From assembly GCF_012910705.2 (NCBI RefSeq), contig NZ_WTVG02000039.1, positions 248,001 to 312,000 of the forward strand: a stretch of DNA of 64,000 nucleotides. The letters run 5' to 3'. Origin of the DNA: Aromatoleum anaerobium. Its GTDB lineage: Bacteria > Pseudomonadota > Gammaproteobacteria > Burkholderiales > Rhodocyclaceae. The translations under genes were made by a program, and so were the position numbers. Position 1 is the first letter of the stretch. Each line of letters begins with the position of its first letter. Below are positions 49,797 to 59,480 of this stretch, one piece after another. The notes under the pieces were generated by a model. That model had not been told where the DNA came from. It searched no databases and worked only from the letters and a program-made list of their open reading frames with translations.

Positions 49797-52700
49797 TCGT
49801 CGAGCGCCTCTTCGACGCGCCGACGCAGTTCCGGCGGCGCCAGCTTCACGATACGGCCTGAACGTTCCATCTGCAGCTGCCTGATGCGGTGCTGAACCTG
49901 CCGCGCGTTGATGAGGATCGGGGCGTCCGGATTCCTGTGATTCCAGTTCGCCAGTTCTTCCTGTGCCGATCGTACCGCATCCGTATCCCGGTCCGAGATG
50001 CCGCGCGCCATCTTGCCGACGATCTCGGCTTCCATTCGCTTGTTATAGCCGATCAGTTCGTTCACTTCGAAGGCCTTCCTGCCGGCTTCCGCCTTGACCG
50101 TCGGATTGAATCCCGCCATCTGGATCAAGGCGTCTCCGATATCAACGTCGACGATCTTGCGGCCCGCCATGTCGCGCGCCTCGCCAGTCCGCGCCATCTC
50201 GACGCCCTTCACCGCGTCCTGTACCGCCTTCGGCGCGAACGCCTTGGCGGCGCCGGTCGCATTGCCAGCCATCAGCAACTGCGCCCCCTTCATTGCCGAC
50301 AGCGCGAACGATCCTGGTACGCCGAGCACTTCGAGCGCCTCGCGTTCCTTGTTCGCCTCGGACGGTTTGAACGCCGCGGTGCCCGGGAGCAGGTTCCCCA
50401 TTCCCATCCGGCCCGAGACGTCGAGCGGCAGGAACGCGGAAACGCCTGAATTGACGAACTCGCCCAGCTCTTTCCCAAGCATGTCGTGCAGGTGGTTGCG
50501 CAGTTCCATCTTCGAGATCGTCGCCTTGCCGAAGAAGACCTGCGAGAACGTGTCGATGAGGTCGAGCAGGTCATCCTCGCCAGGCATCCCGGCCAGTCCC
50601 GCGGTGGCGAACAGGATGCCGAGCATCAGCGCGGCCGCTTTCTTGCCTTCCGGACCGGACTGCCACATGCGCGCGGCGAGCTCGAGGTAGGCGATCGAGA
50701 ACTGGCGGAAGACCAGGATGGCGCCGCCGACGTTGCCGCGCGCCCAGTTCGGTCGGTTGTGTTTCGCATACACGCCCTGGGTCTCGACGACGGCCCGCTC
50801 GCCGAATTCGTAGGCTTCCTTCATGTCCTTGCCCTGCGCCTTCGCCATGTTGTACGCGGCGATGAACGTCGATTTGCGGTTGAGCTTCTCGACGATCGCG
50901 AACGGTGCGCCCCACAGCGTCATGAAGGCGCGCGCCCGGTAGGCAAGCCCGCCGCTGCCGAGCTTCGAGATCAGCGGCTTCATCGACTCGGCGTAGAGGT
51001 GGAAGACCTCATTGCTATCGACGATGCCCGCTTCCTCGGCGCGCTTGACCGCATCCGCGAGCTCGGCGTCCTTGATCTTGCCGAACGCCATCGAATAGGC
51101 GCGCGCAAGGTGTCCCATCGCCTCGCCGGGCGCAAAGCCCTTGACGCCGAATTGCGACAGGAACGGCAGGGACATCGTCAGCGTCTGCGTGGCATTGACG
51201 GCAGCGGAGGCGGCCGAGCCCAGCAGATACCACGTCGCCATCAGTCCGCGCACGTTGCCGCCCTTGTCGGTCGGCTCGGTGATGGTCTCCAGCAGCTTCT
51301 GCGCTTCCTGCTGCACGTCGCCCGGCATGGACTCGTCCTGCAGCATCTGCTGCATGTCGGCCAGATGGTAGGCGTAGCCGGCCCGCTTGCCGTTCGACGT
51401 GATGAACGACGCCAGCACCCGCGGCAGGTCGTCCGAGAAGCCCTGATAGCCTTTCCGATGCACCATGCGGCGCATGGCCGAGCGGCTCGACGTCGCCTCC
51501 TTGTACCACGACTGCATCACGTCATCGACCGCGATGCCGGACTCCTTGGCGAACAGCATCAGGGTCTCGGGATTGACGCCCTGGTACATCTTCCACTCGT
51601 CCGGGTTCGTGACCTCGACCTCGCCGACGGTGAAGCCCTCGGCCGCCGGGAAGTCCTGCAGCAGCTGCCGGCGCGCGCGGTTGGCTTCGAACGCGGATTC
51701 GTAGCGCGACACGTATTCGGTCGTGCGCTTGCCGCTCTCGTCCTGCGACGTCACAGCGACCCGGTATTGCCCGAAGCGCATCAGCGGCATGTACCCCGCT
51801 TCCTTCAGCCGCGCCGCCTTGTCGAAGATCGCCGTGATGCGGTCGGCGGTGTCCTGAATGTCGGCGACGCGACCCTCTTGCTTCGTCACGGCCGCCTTCG
51901 ACCTGTCGTCGCCCATCTCCGCGGCGCGCAGCTTCGCATCCTCGAGGTTCTGCTGCTCCTGCTCGAGTACGCCGTACAGCGCCTCGCCCATCGCTCGGCT
52001 CGCGTCCTGCGGGTTCTCGGCGATCCAGGTGCGCAGGTCCGCGTTGTCGGTGTGCCGGCGCAGCAGGCCCCACGCTTCGCCGGCTGCGGCTTCGTCGAGA
52101 CTTGCATCGAGCGCGGCGCGCGCCTGCCGGTACAGGTCGATCTGCTTGTCGGTGAGCTTCACGAAGCGGTCGCCGACCTTTACCCCATCGCGCAAGTGCT
52201 GCTCGGTGAAGACGACGCCGTTCATCGGCCCGGCGCCGTCGTAGAGCGTGCCTGCACTCAGCACATCGGCGACCGCCTTCAGGTCCGCGCGCTCGGTCTG
52301 CCCACGGCCAAAGACTGCCTTCGCGGCGTCCCTGATGTTGGACAGATCGAACTTCGGCAACAGGTTCGGCGCGAGCTCGGCCGGCCGAGACATGGCGCGC
52401 GACGAGTCCATGAACATCGCGTGCGCGCGCGTCCAGACGGCTTTGAACAGCGGGTTCTTGGTGCTCTTGTGGTACTGGGTCTGCAGCGTGCGCGCGAGCG
52501 GGCCGAATACGCCGGGACGCTTCACCACGTCGGCGAGGAAGTCGCGCGCCTTCGCGCTGACCGACTCGGCATCCGGCGCGAGGGTAGCCGCCCGGCTGAA
52601 CTGGATGCTCGGCTTGATCTTGCTGCCCTGATCATTGATACTCGAAGCGCCCCCAGCAAACGGCGGAGTAGGTGAGTCGTCAGAGGCTTTTGAGCCAATG

Positions 52701-55700
52701 CGGCCGCTCTCCGGTAGCCCTGCCGGGGGTTTTGCGTTTACGACGATGTGGTCGTAATCGCTCGCCCCATCCTCGCTCATCGCCACCTTCGCCGCCCCGT
52801 GCGCGAGATTCACCACGTCCTGCGCGGTGAGCTGCTTCGGGCTGACGAGGCCGAGCGATTCCAGCGCCTTGCGGACGGCGGCCATGAACTGAGCGAACCA
52901 CTTGCCGAGCGCGGATTGCGTCTCTGCGGTCGGGTCGATGCCGGCTTTTACGGCTTCTTCCACGAAATACGCCAAGGTCTCGGAATCGCTGCCCGTCTCG
53001 CCCGCCGCTTCCACGCGCCGCAGTGCCGCCTTGGCAATACGCGATTCGACCGTACCGGATTCCTGCGACCAGTTGCGGATCTTCGTCAGGAGAACTTTTC
53101 TTGCGAAAGGAGAAAGAATCTTCTCCATCCCCAGGTGCTCGCCGACCTCGTGCAGGAACACCGCGCGCTCGTTGCCCGGTCGGATATTGTCGGCGATGAA
53201 GTAGGCTTTGCCGTCCTTGACGAAGGCCTGTGCGCCGGCTGCATCACGCGACTGGATGACGCCCTGCTCGACGAGTTCAGCGGCGGACTGCACGACGATG
53301 ATGCGCCCCTTGCGGAACGGGCCGACGAGGGAGGCGATGGCGGAACGGATGGCGTCGGGGGTGGTGGCTCGCGCGGTTACTGATGCGCGCGCCTCTTTGC
53401 CGTCGTCGATGCCATCTGCTACATTTCGATCCGTGCTTTGGCCCGATGGGATCGTGGCCGACTCCCCGGTAGATCTCGGGGTCGGCGCAGCAAACGGGAT
53501 CGACGAACCGGAATCGATAGAAGGCTGGGCCCGGCCTCCCCAAAGCACCTTCCACCCTTTGTTATTGACGAATCCGCTCCGCGCCGGGAAGGCCGAACGC
53601 ACGGTGTAGTAGTCGCCGGATTCGTCTTGAGCCTGCCGCAATTCCACGAACATCACCCGGTCGTTGCTAACCTGATGAATGGCGACGAGTTGTGATGTCG
53701 CGCCAGGCTGCCACACCTGATCGATGTGTTTGGCGATATCCGCCACGAACTCTGCAGCACCCCTAAAGCCTAGCGCCCGAATGTCCTTCCCGTGGCGCAG
53801 TTCGATGTGACGCTCTCCGTAAGAGTCATCTCCACGCTCAAGGCGGATCTTCCCGGGCTGACGGCGCATTACCTGTGCCATGTCGGACGTGATCTCGCCG
53901 AAGTCGATGGAGCCGTCAGGCGATGGCACGAACTCGGTTGCGCCGGCACGCGAGAACTGCACCCGCTCCTGTCCTGCGGCTTCGTTCGTGTCCGCTGCCG
54001 TGTCCGCCTGCTTCCCTTGCTCGGCGCGGGGCGCGATCGCCTCGCGGATCACCGGAGCGGTCGCGACCTCGGGTTGCTTGCCGGGGTCGTCGTGCGTCGG
54101 CTCGGTCACGCGCTCGGCGACGGTGTCGAGGTCGGAGCCTACCTTCTGCCCGGGTTGCGCAGCCGCTTCATTCCCGCCTTGCGGGCGATATCGTCCACCT
54201 GCCGCATATACTCCACCGCTGCCGGCGACGGCGGGTTGTACGCCAGATGGAGGCCGCACGGCATCGGCGCCGGATACGGCTTGTTGCGCCGTTCCTCGTT
54301 GCGGCGTTGCTTCGACGGCTTTTGCGGGCGTAGCGCCATTGACTGCAGTCTCCTGTGCAGGTTGAACCGGTTTGCGGGTGTCGCCTTTGCGCACCGCCCA
54401 TTTCGTACTGAATGGAATATCAGTAGTATCTGCGTTTGATGAATCTGATGTTGCGCCTTGGTTTGTCGCTTCAGGAGATCTGAAATGGGAAGGCCGAGCA
54501 CTGGCGGTCACGTTCGTACGTTCCCCCGCCACAACACCGCGTACCGTCTCATTAGCGTTGAGATTGACGGCATCAGACGGCAGCGCTTTGAGCACCGTCT
54601 CGTCGCCGAGGCCGCGCTCGGAAGACGGCTTCGGCGAAACGAAGTCGTTCACCACATCGACGGGAACGGGCTCAACAACTCCATCGACAACCTTGAGGTC
54701 ATCGACCAGCGGACGCATCAGCGCATCCACCTCATGACCGGGCCTCACAAATGGAGCATTGACGCTGCCGTCGCCCTTCGCAATGAAGGGCTCACGCTGA
54801 GGTCCATTGCCGATCGCTTCGGCGTCAGTCAAAGCTCGATTCGATCTGGATTCCTGCGTCGTGGAATATCGACCAGGGACGCCAGATGGAAGAACGCCAT
54901 TCTCCGGGTCGAAGATGTTGCCGCGCTGCTCAGGCGCGGCCTTACCCATCGACAAATCGCTGCCGAGTTCGGGTCGAGCGCGACCTCCGTTGGTCGATTC
55001 ATTCGCGAACACAGTATCAGCGCTGCTGGCTGATTCCTTTCTAGTCGAAACCGCCTGCACCGCAAACCGCCCCGCCACGGTCGGATGCGGCACCGCTTCG
55101 AACGCTTGCCCGCTCGCCTGCGACTGCTCGGCGGCGCGGCGTTGGGCGCCTTCCTGCGTCATCGGGAGGCCTGGGCGGCGCGAATTATCGGGCGTTATCC
55201 CGGAATCCATAATTGCCCGATCCACGGCGGCGAACGGCGGCAACTCGGCACGTTCCGGCTCAACCGGCTTCGTGCGATCCTCAATCAGCTTGCGCTCTTC
55301 CGGCGTGGCGCGGCGCTGCTCGAAACCGTTCTTCTTCAGCACGGATTCATAGCGCGGCAGCGGATTGCGCGTATCGGGGTCGGCCAGCACCGATTCCAGC
55401 AGCTCGCGCCGGTACTGCTGCGCGGCATCCTCGGGCCCGGTCAGCATCTGACGCGGCAGCGTGCCGACTTCGCGCGCCTCGCCGTCCAGCGTGTTCGGAT
55501 CGAACGGCGACGACTGGCCGGGGGCGGCAAGGTCCGTACCCTGAGAACCGAACGGCACGACATCGGTGCCGGGTTGCGCCGGCTGTTCCGGCTGCGCATT
55601 CGGCCTCGTCCAGTTCGGGCGGCTGTCGAAGCCTTGCCAGAACGTGTTCAGCGCCTCGGCGGCCTGTTGGCGCGTCAGCGGGTCCATCTCCGGATTGCGC

Positions 55701-56890
55701 GCGATGGCCGCAGCGCGCAGCACTTCATTGACGGATTCCGGGCCGTAACCGTCGGCCTGGCGCACCGCGCGCATGGTCGGCGGGGTGATGCGCGAGAGAA
55801 TGTCCGCAAACGGGTCGGCCTGAACCTGTGACGAATCGTCACGGGTTGCGTCGGTCGTGGCGTCGGCTCCGGCCTGCTGCGCCGCTTGGGCGGCCTGCGC
55901 GAGCGTATCGGCACCGGTCGCCTGCGCGGTCGCTGCGGCGCGGGAGAGAGGGCCGGCGTTGGGGTCAATGGGGGGAGCGTAGCGCGTCATCCCGCCTGCG
56001 ACACCGCCAGGGCCTGCGCTCGCCAAACCTTCCGCCGTCGCTTGTCCTGCGACGCCCTGCCACGTCGGCGCATCGTAGCCCGAGCGTTGCGCGGCGATGT
56101 TCGCAGCCAGTCGTTCCTGTCCGCCCTGCGCAGCTTCCGGCAAGACTTCCTGAACCGCTCCCGCCCCGATGCGACCAACAAGACTCTTGATCCCGCTCGT
56201 TGCCCCGCCTAGCACGCGCTCCACGCCGGTTGAGCCAGCCAGTACGCCCAAGCCTGCGCCGAGTGCGATCTGGTCCGTGTTCGGCCCGGCATAGGCTTGC
56301 GCGGCGGTTGCCTGTGCCTGCGCCTGCTCGGGTGTGAGGCCGGCGTCCTGTGCGCGCTTGACCTGATCGTCGTAGATGCTGCCCTTGACCGCGCCTGCGC
56401 CCATGCCGGCGCCAATCGTTCCCGTGGCGGCAGTCGGCTTGATGCCGAAGCGACTCGCAATCAATCCGCCTGCGATGACCGGCACGAGCGAACCGGCGGC
56501 GTTCGCGGTCGCGGAAACGGGCGACTCAAGGAAGTTCTGCCCAGCGGCTTTCACCTCCTCCCATGTGCTGCCGGTCTTTTCTGCGGCAAGCGAGCGTTGC
56601 GCCTGCTGCTGGCGTTCCAGTTGGCGCGCGGGCGACTGCATGGCTTGCGCCCCTTCGGCGAAGCTGCCGATCCCTTGCGACACGGCACTCCCCGCGCCGA
56701 ACGCATCGGCCAGCGCCTTGGTCGCGTTCGCCGCCCCTGCCGGGACTTCCAGCGCCACGTCGGCGAGACTGCGAATCAGGCCGGGTTTTTCTGGCGACGG
56801 CGGGGCCTTCCAGTTCGGATCATAGGTCAGGTCCGGCCCGCTATCCGCCTTCGGCTTCCAGTTCGGATCGTAGCTCAGGTCGAGTGCCAT
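49793..56890 (-). CDS. Giant phage polyvalent/internal virion protein (2365 aa)
   Basis: The N-terminus has a doubled L-[ST]-Y-D-P-N-W-K motif and Ala/Gly-rich hydrophobic segments. After a long disordered part come (i) about residues 985-1125, a domain resembling phage BECR-fold nucleases (GERHIELRHGKDIRALGF); (ii) about 1200-1330, a zincin-like domain with FLHEVGEHLG; (iii) from about 1460, a PLxRFG/large-polyvalent-protein-type helical region (FGPLARTLQTQYHKS) with hydrophobic stretches near 2090-2110. Such proteins are packaged and injected with phage DNA. The ATG at 56890 has AAGGGG 5 nt upstream and overlaps the previous stop (TGATG). Residues ~620-830 are the antisense of an HNH gene. 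Confidence 0.85.
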   Translation of the reverse strand: MALDLSYDPNWKPKADSGPDLTYDPNWKAPPSPEKPGLIRSLADVALEVPAGAANATKALADAFGAGSAVSQGIGSFAEGAQAMQSPARQLERQQQAQRSLAAEKTGSTWEEVKAAGQNFLESPVSATANAAGSLVPVIAGGLIASRFGIKPTAATGTIGAGMGAGAVKGSIYDDQVKRAQDAGLTPEQAQAQATAAQAYAGPNTDQIALGAGLGVLAGSTGVERVLGGATSGIKSLVGRIGAGAVQEVLPEAAQGGQERLAANIAAQRSGYDAPTWQGVAGQATAEGLASAGPGGVAGGMTRYAPPIDPNAGPLSRAAATAQATGADTLAQAAQAAQQAGADATTDATRDDSSQVQADPFADILSRITPPTMRAVRQADGYGPESVNEVLRAAAIARNPEMDPLTRQQAAEALNTFWQGFDSRPNWTRPNAQPEQPAQPGTDVVPFGSQGTDLAAPGQSSPFDPNTLDGEAREVGTLPRQMLTGPEDAAQQYRRELLESVLADPDTRNPLPRYESVLKKNGFEQRRATPEERKLIEDRTKPVEPERAELPPFAAVDRAIMDSGITPDNSRRPGLPMTQEGAQRRAAEQSQASGQAFEAVPHPTVAGRFAVQAVSTRKESASSADTVFANESTNGGRARPELGSDLSMGKAAPEQRGNIFDPENGVLPSGVPGRYSTTQESRSNRALTDAEAIGNGPQREPFIAKGDGSVNAPFVRPGHEVDALMRPLVDDLKVVDGVVEPVPVDVVNDFVSPKPSSERGLGDETVLKALPSDAVNLNANETVRGVVAGERTNVTASARPSHFRSPEATNQGATSDSSNADTTDIPFSTKWAVRKGDTRKPVQPAQETAVNGATPAKAVEATPQRGTAQQAVSGADAVRPPSGVQPAVAGSGGVYAAGGRYRPQGGNEAAAQPGQKVGSDLDTVAERVTEPTHDDPGKQPEVATAPVIREAIAPRAEQGKQADTAADTNEAAGQERVQFSRAGATEFVPSPDGSIDFGEITSDMAQVMRRQPGKIRLERGDDSYGERHIELRHGKDIRALGFRGAAEFVADIAKHIDQVWQPGATSQLVAIHQVSNDRVMFVELRQAQDESGDYYTVRSAFPARSGFVNNKGWKVLWGGRAQPSIDSGSSIPFAAPTPRSTGESATIPSGQSTDRNVADGIDDGKEARASVTARATTPDAIRSAIASLVGPFRKGRIIVVQSAAELVEQGVIQSRDAAGAQAFVKDGKAYFIADNIRPGNERAVFLHEVGEHLGMEKILSPFARKVLLTKIRNWSQESGTVESRIAKAALRRVEAAGETGSDSETLAYFVEEAVKAGIDPTAETQSALGKWFAQFMAAVRKALESLGLVSPKQLTAQDVVNLAHGAAKVAMSEDGASDYDHIVVNAKPPAGLPESGRIGSKASDDSPTPPFAGGASSINDQGSKIKPSIQFSRAATLAPDAESVSAKARDFLADVVKRPGVFGPLARTLQTQYHKSTKNPLFKAVWTRAHAMFMDSSRAMSRPAELAPNLLPKFDLSNIRDAAKAVFGRGQTERADLKAVADVLSAGTLYDGAGPMNGVVFTEQHLRDGVKVGDRFVKLTDKQIDLYRQARAALDASLDEAAAGEAWGLLRRHTDNADLRTWIAENPQDASRAMGEALYGVLEQEQQNLEDAKLRAAEMGDDRSKAAVTKQEGRVADIQDTADRITAIFDKAARLKEAGYMPLMRFGQYRVAVTSQDESGKRTTEYVSRYESAFEANRARRQLLQDFPAAEGFTVGEVEVTNPDEWKMYQGVNPETLMLFAKESGIAVDDVMQSWYKEATSSRSAMRRMVHRKGYQGFSDDLPRVLASFITSNGKRAGYAYHLADMQQMLQDESMPGDVQQEAQKLLETITEPTDKGGNVRGLMATWYLLGSAASAAVNATQTLTMSLPFLSQFGVKGFAPGEAMGHLARAYSMAFGKIKDAELADAVKRAEEAGIVDSNEVFHLYAESMKPLISKLGSGGLAYRARAFMTLWGAPFAIVEKLNRKSTFIAAYNMAKAQGKDMKEAYEFGERAVVETQGVYAKHNRPNWARGNVGGAILVFRQFSIAYLELAARMWQSGPEGKKAAALMLGILFATAGLAGMPGEDDLLDLIDTFSQVFFGKATISKMELRNHLHDMLGKELGEFVNSGVSAFLPLDVSGRMGMGNLLPGTAAFKPSEANKEREALEVLGVPGSFALSAMKGAQLLMAGNATGAAKAFAPKAVQDAVKGVEMARTGEARDMAGRKIVDVDIGDALIQMAGFNPTVKAEAGRKAFEVNELIGYNKRMEAEIVGKMARGISDRDTDAVRSAQEELANWNHRNPDAPILINARQVQHRIRQLQMERSGRIVKLAPPELRRRVEEALDE
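54485..55033 (+). CDS. HNH homing endonuclease, antisense within the giant virion gene
   Basis: A 182-residue protein. An HNH_3-type nuclease core has FEHRLVAEAALGRRLRRNE, VVHHIDGNGLNNSIDNLEVI and RTHQRIH, keeping the His-Asn-His residues. Two C-terminal helix-turn-helix-like segments follow (LTLRSIADRFGVSQSSIRSG and LTHRQIAAEFGSSATSVGRF) for DNA binding. The ATG at 54485 has AGGAG 7 nt upstream. The region is AT-richer just upstream than its surroundings. It is transcribed opposite to the virion genes; the minus-strand frame stays open through it. Confidence 0.85.
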   Translation: MGRPSTGGHVRTFPRHNTAYRLISVEIDGIRRQRFEHRLVAEAALGRRLRRNEVVHHIDGNGLNNSIDNLEVIDQRTHQRIHLMTGPHKWSIDAAVALRNEGLTLRSIADRFGVSQSSIRSGFLRRGISTRDARWKNAILRVEDVAALLRRGLTHRQIAAEFGSSATSVGRFIREHSISAAG

Positions 56891-59469
56891 CACTGCCCCT
56901 TCTGAAATTGCTGCTTGTAGGCGGCTTGCAGCTGCGCATCCGTGACGTTCGCGCCCGGGTTCTTGGCGCGGATCTGCGCGGCGAACTGCTCATACGACGG
57001 GCCCGGTTGTGCCGTGCCGCCTGATGCGAGTTGCACGCCCTGGCTGACGAATTGTTCCAACGTCATGGGCTTCCCGTCCGCGCCAACGGGCTGCATGGTG
57101 GAGGACGAATACGCTTTCACCAGATCGGTGACGAGCTTCCCGCGGCTGTCGTCGCTCTTGCCGTTGCTGCGCAGCAGGTTGAGCCGCTGAATCGCTTCCT
57201 GGTTGCCGGAAAGCGCCTGCTTTTCCAAGTCTGCTTCTTGCTGTTTGCGGCTCAACTCAATGCGCGCAAGGTCATTACGCAGTCCGCGTCCCGCTGCGTC
57301 ACGATCCGGGGCGGCATTGCTCACTCGGATCGAGTTGTCGCCCTGCGCGGCGATCTCGGCGAGGCGCGCGCGCAGTTCAGCCGCTACCGGATCGGCGCGG
57401 TCCATCGCGGCTTGCGCGAGGCCCGTCACGTAGTCGCCGGTCTTACCAGTGCGCGCCACCGCATCCGGCACGATCTGATAGCCGAGTTCGGGCACCGCCT
57501 GCGCGCGGTCACGACCGGCGATGATCTCCACCGGCTGCGCGGCGTACTGCTGCGCGGCGCGATTGGTCAGCGCATGGAATGCATTCACCTCGTCCATGTT
57601 CGTGGTCTGCTTGGTCGTGCCGTCCTTGTACTGCACCGTCGCCCCTCCGCTGCCCCAGATCACGCGGGCGATCGGCGACTGGTCGAGTTCGGCCTGCGCG
57701 GCCTGCGCGTCGGCCATCACGGCGGGGTCGATTGCGGGCGCGCTCGGTTGCGCAGCCGCGGCAGGTTTCGCGGCACGCGCGGCGAGTCCCGCGATGGGGC
57801 CACGCTTCGGCGCGGCAGCCGGCGCAGCGACAGGCGCAGGGGCAGCGTTCGCGGTCGGCGCCACAGCGGCTTGCGGGCCTTCCAGCGCGGCGCGACGGCG
57901 CGCGATATCGTCCTGGCGCTCCCGGTCGGTCATCTGCGGCGCTTGGGCGACTTGCTGCGGTTGCCGTGAGGCGAGGAAGCGATCACGATCAGAGTCGCTG
58001 GTGAAGCCTTCACCAAACGATCCGCCGCCGGTCGCGCTGGCGATCCCGCGTCCGATTCGCCCGGCCAGTCCGAAGGTGGCCGCATCGCCGACGTTGGCGA
58101 GCGTGCGTGCGGTGTCGGCCGCCAGCGTGCCCAGCGGGGATTCCGCCCCGACACTGCGGTTGAACTCGTCGCGGTAGCCGTTGCCCATGTCGGCCAGCGA
58201 TTGGCCGGCCCCGATGAGCCCGCCCGTCGCCGCCTGGAATCCCGGGATGCTCTTGGCGACGTTCGCGACGGTTTGCGGCACCACTTTCGCGCCGGCAGCC
58301 AAGCGGCTGATGAGTCCTTGCTTGGCTGCGGCGGGCGCTGCCGCCGGTGCGGCGCCGCGTTGCGCGGCCTGCGCGGCCTCGAACTCGGCCGCCGTGGCGG
58401 TGCCCACCCGAGCGCGATGGCCGGGCGGGATGTCGTAGTTGATGCTTGCGGCGGGGGTCGGCGTCATCCCCGCCGGGGCGGCGCCCACTTTCGGCGCGGC
58501 GCTGCGCGCGACGCGATCCGCGATGCCTTGCGACGACACGGGCGGCACGCTCGGGGCGGCTGGCGGCGGCGCAATCCCACTGATGCGTGGCGGCGTGCCG
58601 CCCGGCTGCAGCCTGCCCGGCTCCGGCGTGAAGTTGCGCAGTTCCGGCGCACGCGGCGCGGGTTGCTCGGGGAAGTTGCCCGGCTGCGGCGTGTAGTTGC
58701 GCAGCGCGGCACGCTTCGCCTGCGTCTCGCCGTAGAGGTCGTCGATCATGCCCCCGCCGGCTAAGCCCATCAGGCCCACGCGAGGGATGTTGCCGTCGCT
58801 GAAAGTCGTGTCGAGCGCACCGCCCGCGAACGGGCCGATGTTGCCGTCGCTGAAAGTCGTGTCGAGCGCACCCCCCGCGAACGGGCCGATGTTGCCGTCG
58901 CTGAAAGTCGTGTCGAGCGCACCGCCCGCGAACGGGCCGATGTTGCCGTCGCTGAAAGTCGTGTCGAGCGCACCGCCCGCGAACGGGCCGATGTTGCCGT
59001 CGCTGAAAGTCGTGTCGAGCGCACCGCCCGCGAACGGGCCGATGTTGCCGTCGCTGAAAGTCGTGTCGAGCGCACCGCCCGCGAACGGGCCGATGTTGCC
59101 GTCGCTGAAAGTCGTGTCGAGCGCACCGCCCGCGAACGGGCCGATGTTGCCGTCGCTGAAAGTCGTGTCGAGCGCACCGCCACGCGCAAAGCCGCTGAGC
59201 CTCTTGTGCATCGGCGCGACGGGCTTGCCGCCCGGCTCCTGGCCCGTCGTGTCGCGCACGAGCTGGTCGAGCCGCCCCTTGCCGACCACAGCGGTCGTCG
59301 CCTCGGGCAGCACGTACTCGCCACGCGAGAGCGCCGCGAGGTTGCTGTCGGAAGTGCCGGTGCCGGTGCCCTGCACGGCGCCGACCGGTGCGGCCGGCGG
59401 TGCGCCGTCGAAACTGAGCCCCTTCATGCGGCGGTCGAGGAGCTGCTGGTTGTTCAGGACTTTTGCCAT
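56890..59469 (-). CDS. Phage virion protein with 17-residue tandem repeats (859 aa)
   Basis: An 859-residue, Ala/Pro/Gly-rich protein. Residues ~95-230 are eight near-identical copies (the last partial) of GGALDTTFSDGNIGPFA. The rest is low-complexity (PAAAPAAAKQG) with a helical C-terminus (LEKQALSGNQEAIQRLNLL; EQFAAQIRAKNPGANVTDAQ). The N-terminal RGEYVLPEATTAVVGKGRLDQLV segment resembles tail-tape/internal virion proteins. GGGAG 6 nt before the ATG supports the start. It is followed, with overlap, by the giant gene. The specific role is unknown. Confidence 0.8.
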   Translation of the reverse strand: MAKVLNNQQLLDRRMKGLSFDGAPPAAPVGAVQGTGTGTSDSNLAALSRGEYVLPEATTAVVGKGRLDQLVRDTTGQEPGGKPVAPMHKRLSGFARGGALDTTFSDGNIGPFAGGALDTTFSDGNIGPFAGGALDTTFSDGNIGPFAGGALDTTFSDGNIGPFAGGALDTTFSDGNIGPFAGGALDTTFSDGNIGPFAGGALDTTFSDGNIGPFAGGALDTTFSDGNIPRVGLMGLAGGGMIDDLYGETQAKRAALRNYTPQPGNFPEQPAPRAPELRNFTPEPGRLQPGGTPPRISGIAPPPAAPSVPPVSSQGIADRVARSAAPKVGAAPAGMTPTPAASINYDIPPGHRARVGTATAAEFEAAQAAQRGAAPAAAPAAAKQGLISRLAAGAKVVPQTVANVAKSIPGFQAATGGLIGAGQSLADMGNGYRDEFNRSVGAESPLGTLAADTARTLANVGDAATFGLAGRIGRGIASATGGGSFGEGFTSDSDRDRFLASRQPQQVAQAPQMTDRERQDDIARRRAALEGPQAAVAPTANAAPAPVAAPAAAPKRGPIAGLAARAAKPAAAAQPSAPAIDPAVMADAQAAQAELDQSPIARVIWGSGGATVQYKDGTTKQTTNMDEVNAFHALTNRAAQQYAAQPVEIIAGRDRAQAVPELGYQIVPDAVARTGKTGDYVTGLAQAAMDRADPVAAELRARLAEIAAQGDNSIRVSNAAPDRDAAGRGLRNDLARIELSRKQQEADLEKQALSGNQEAIQRLNLLRSNGKSDDSRGKLVTDLVKAYSSSTMQPVGADGKPMTLEQFVSQGVQLASGGTAQPGPSYEQFAAQIRAKNPGANVTDAQLQAAYKQQFQKGQ
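58787..59181. repeat. 51-bp tandem repeat array, 7.75 copies
   Basis: The unit begins ATGTTGCCGTCGCTGAAAGT on the plus strand and is repeated nearly without change; one copy has a single C for G change near 58872. Because 51 is divisible by three, every copy keeps the frame and encodes a 17-residue repeat on the minus strand. The near-perfect identity points to recent expansion by slippage or recombination. Confidence 0.95.
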
Positions 59470-59480
59470 GTGAGGCTCCC

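Noticed and set aside
53792-54439. Plus-strand frame upstream of the HNH gene
   Set aside because: Cys/Arg-rich shadow of the giant gene without motifs; the HNH gene has its own start at 54485.
58787-59181. Regular repeats that could suggest a CRISPR array
   Set aside because: The copies are head-to-tail with no unique spacers and lie within a coding frame.
58748-59473. Plus-strand frame with MLPSLKVVSSAPPANGP repeats
   Set aside because: Because the 51-bp repeat is a multiple of three, all frames stay open through it; the minus-strand frame has the ribosome binding site and operon context.
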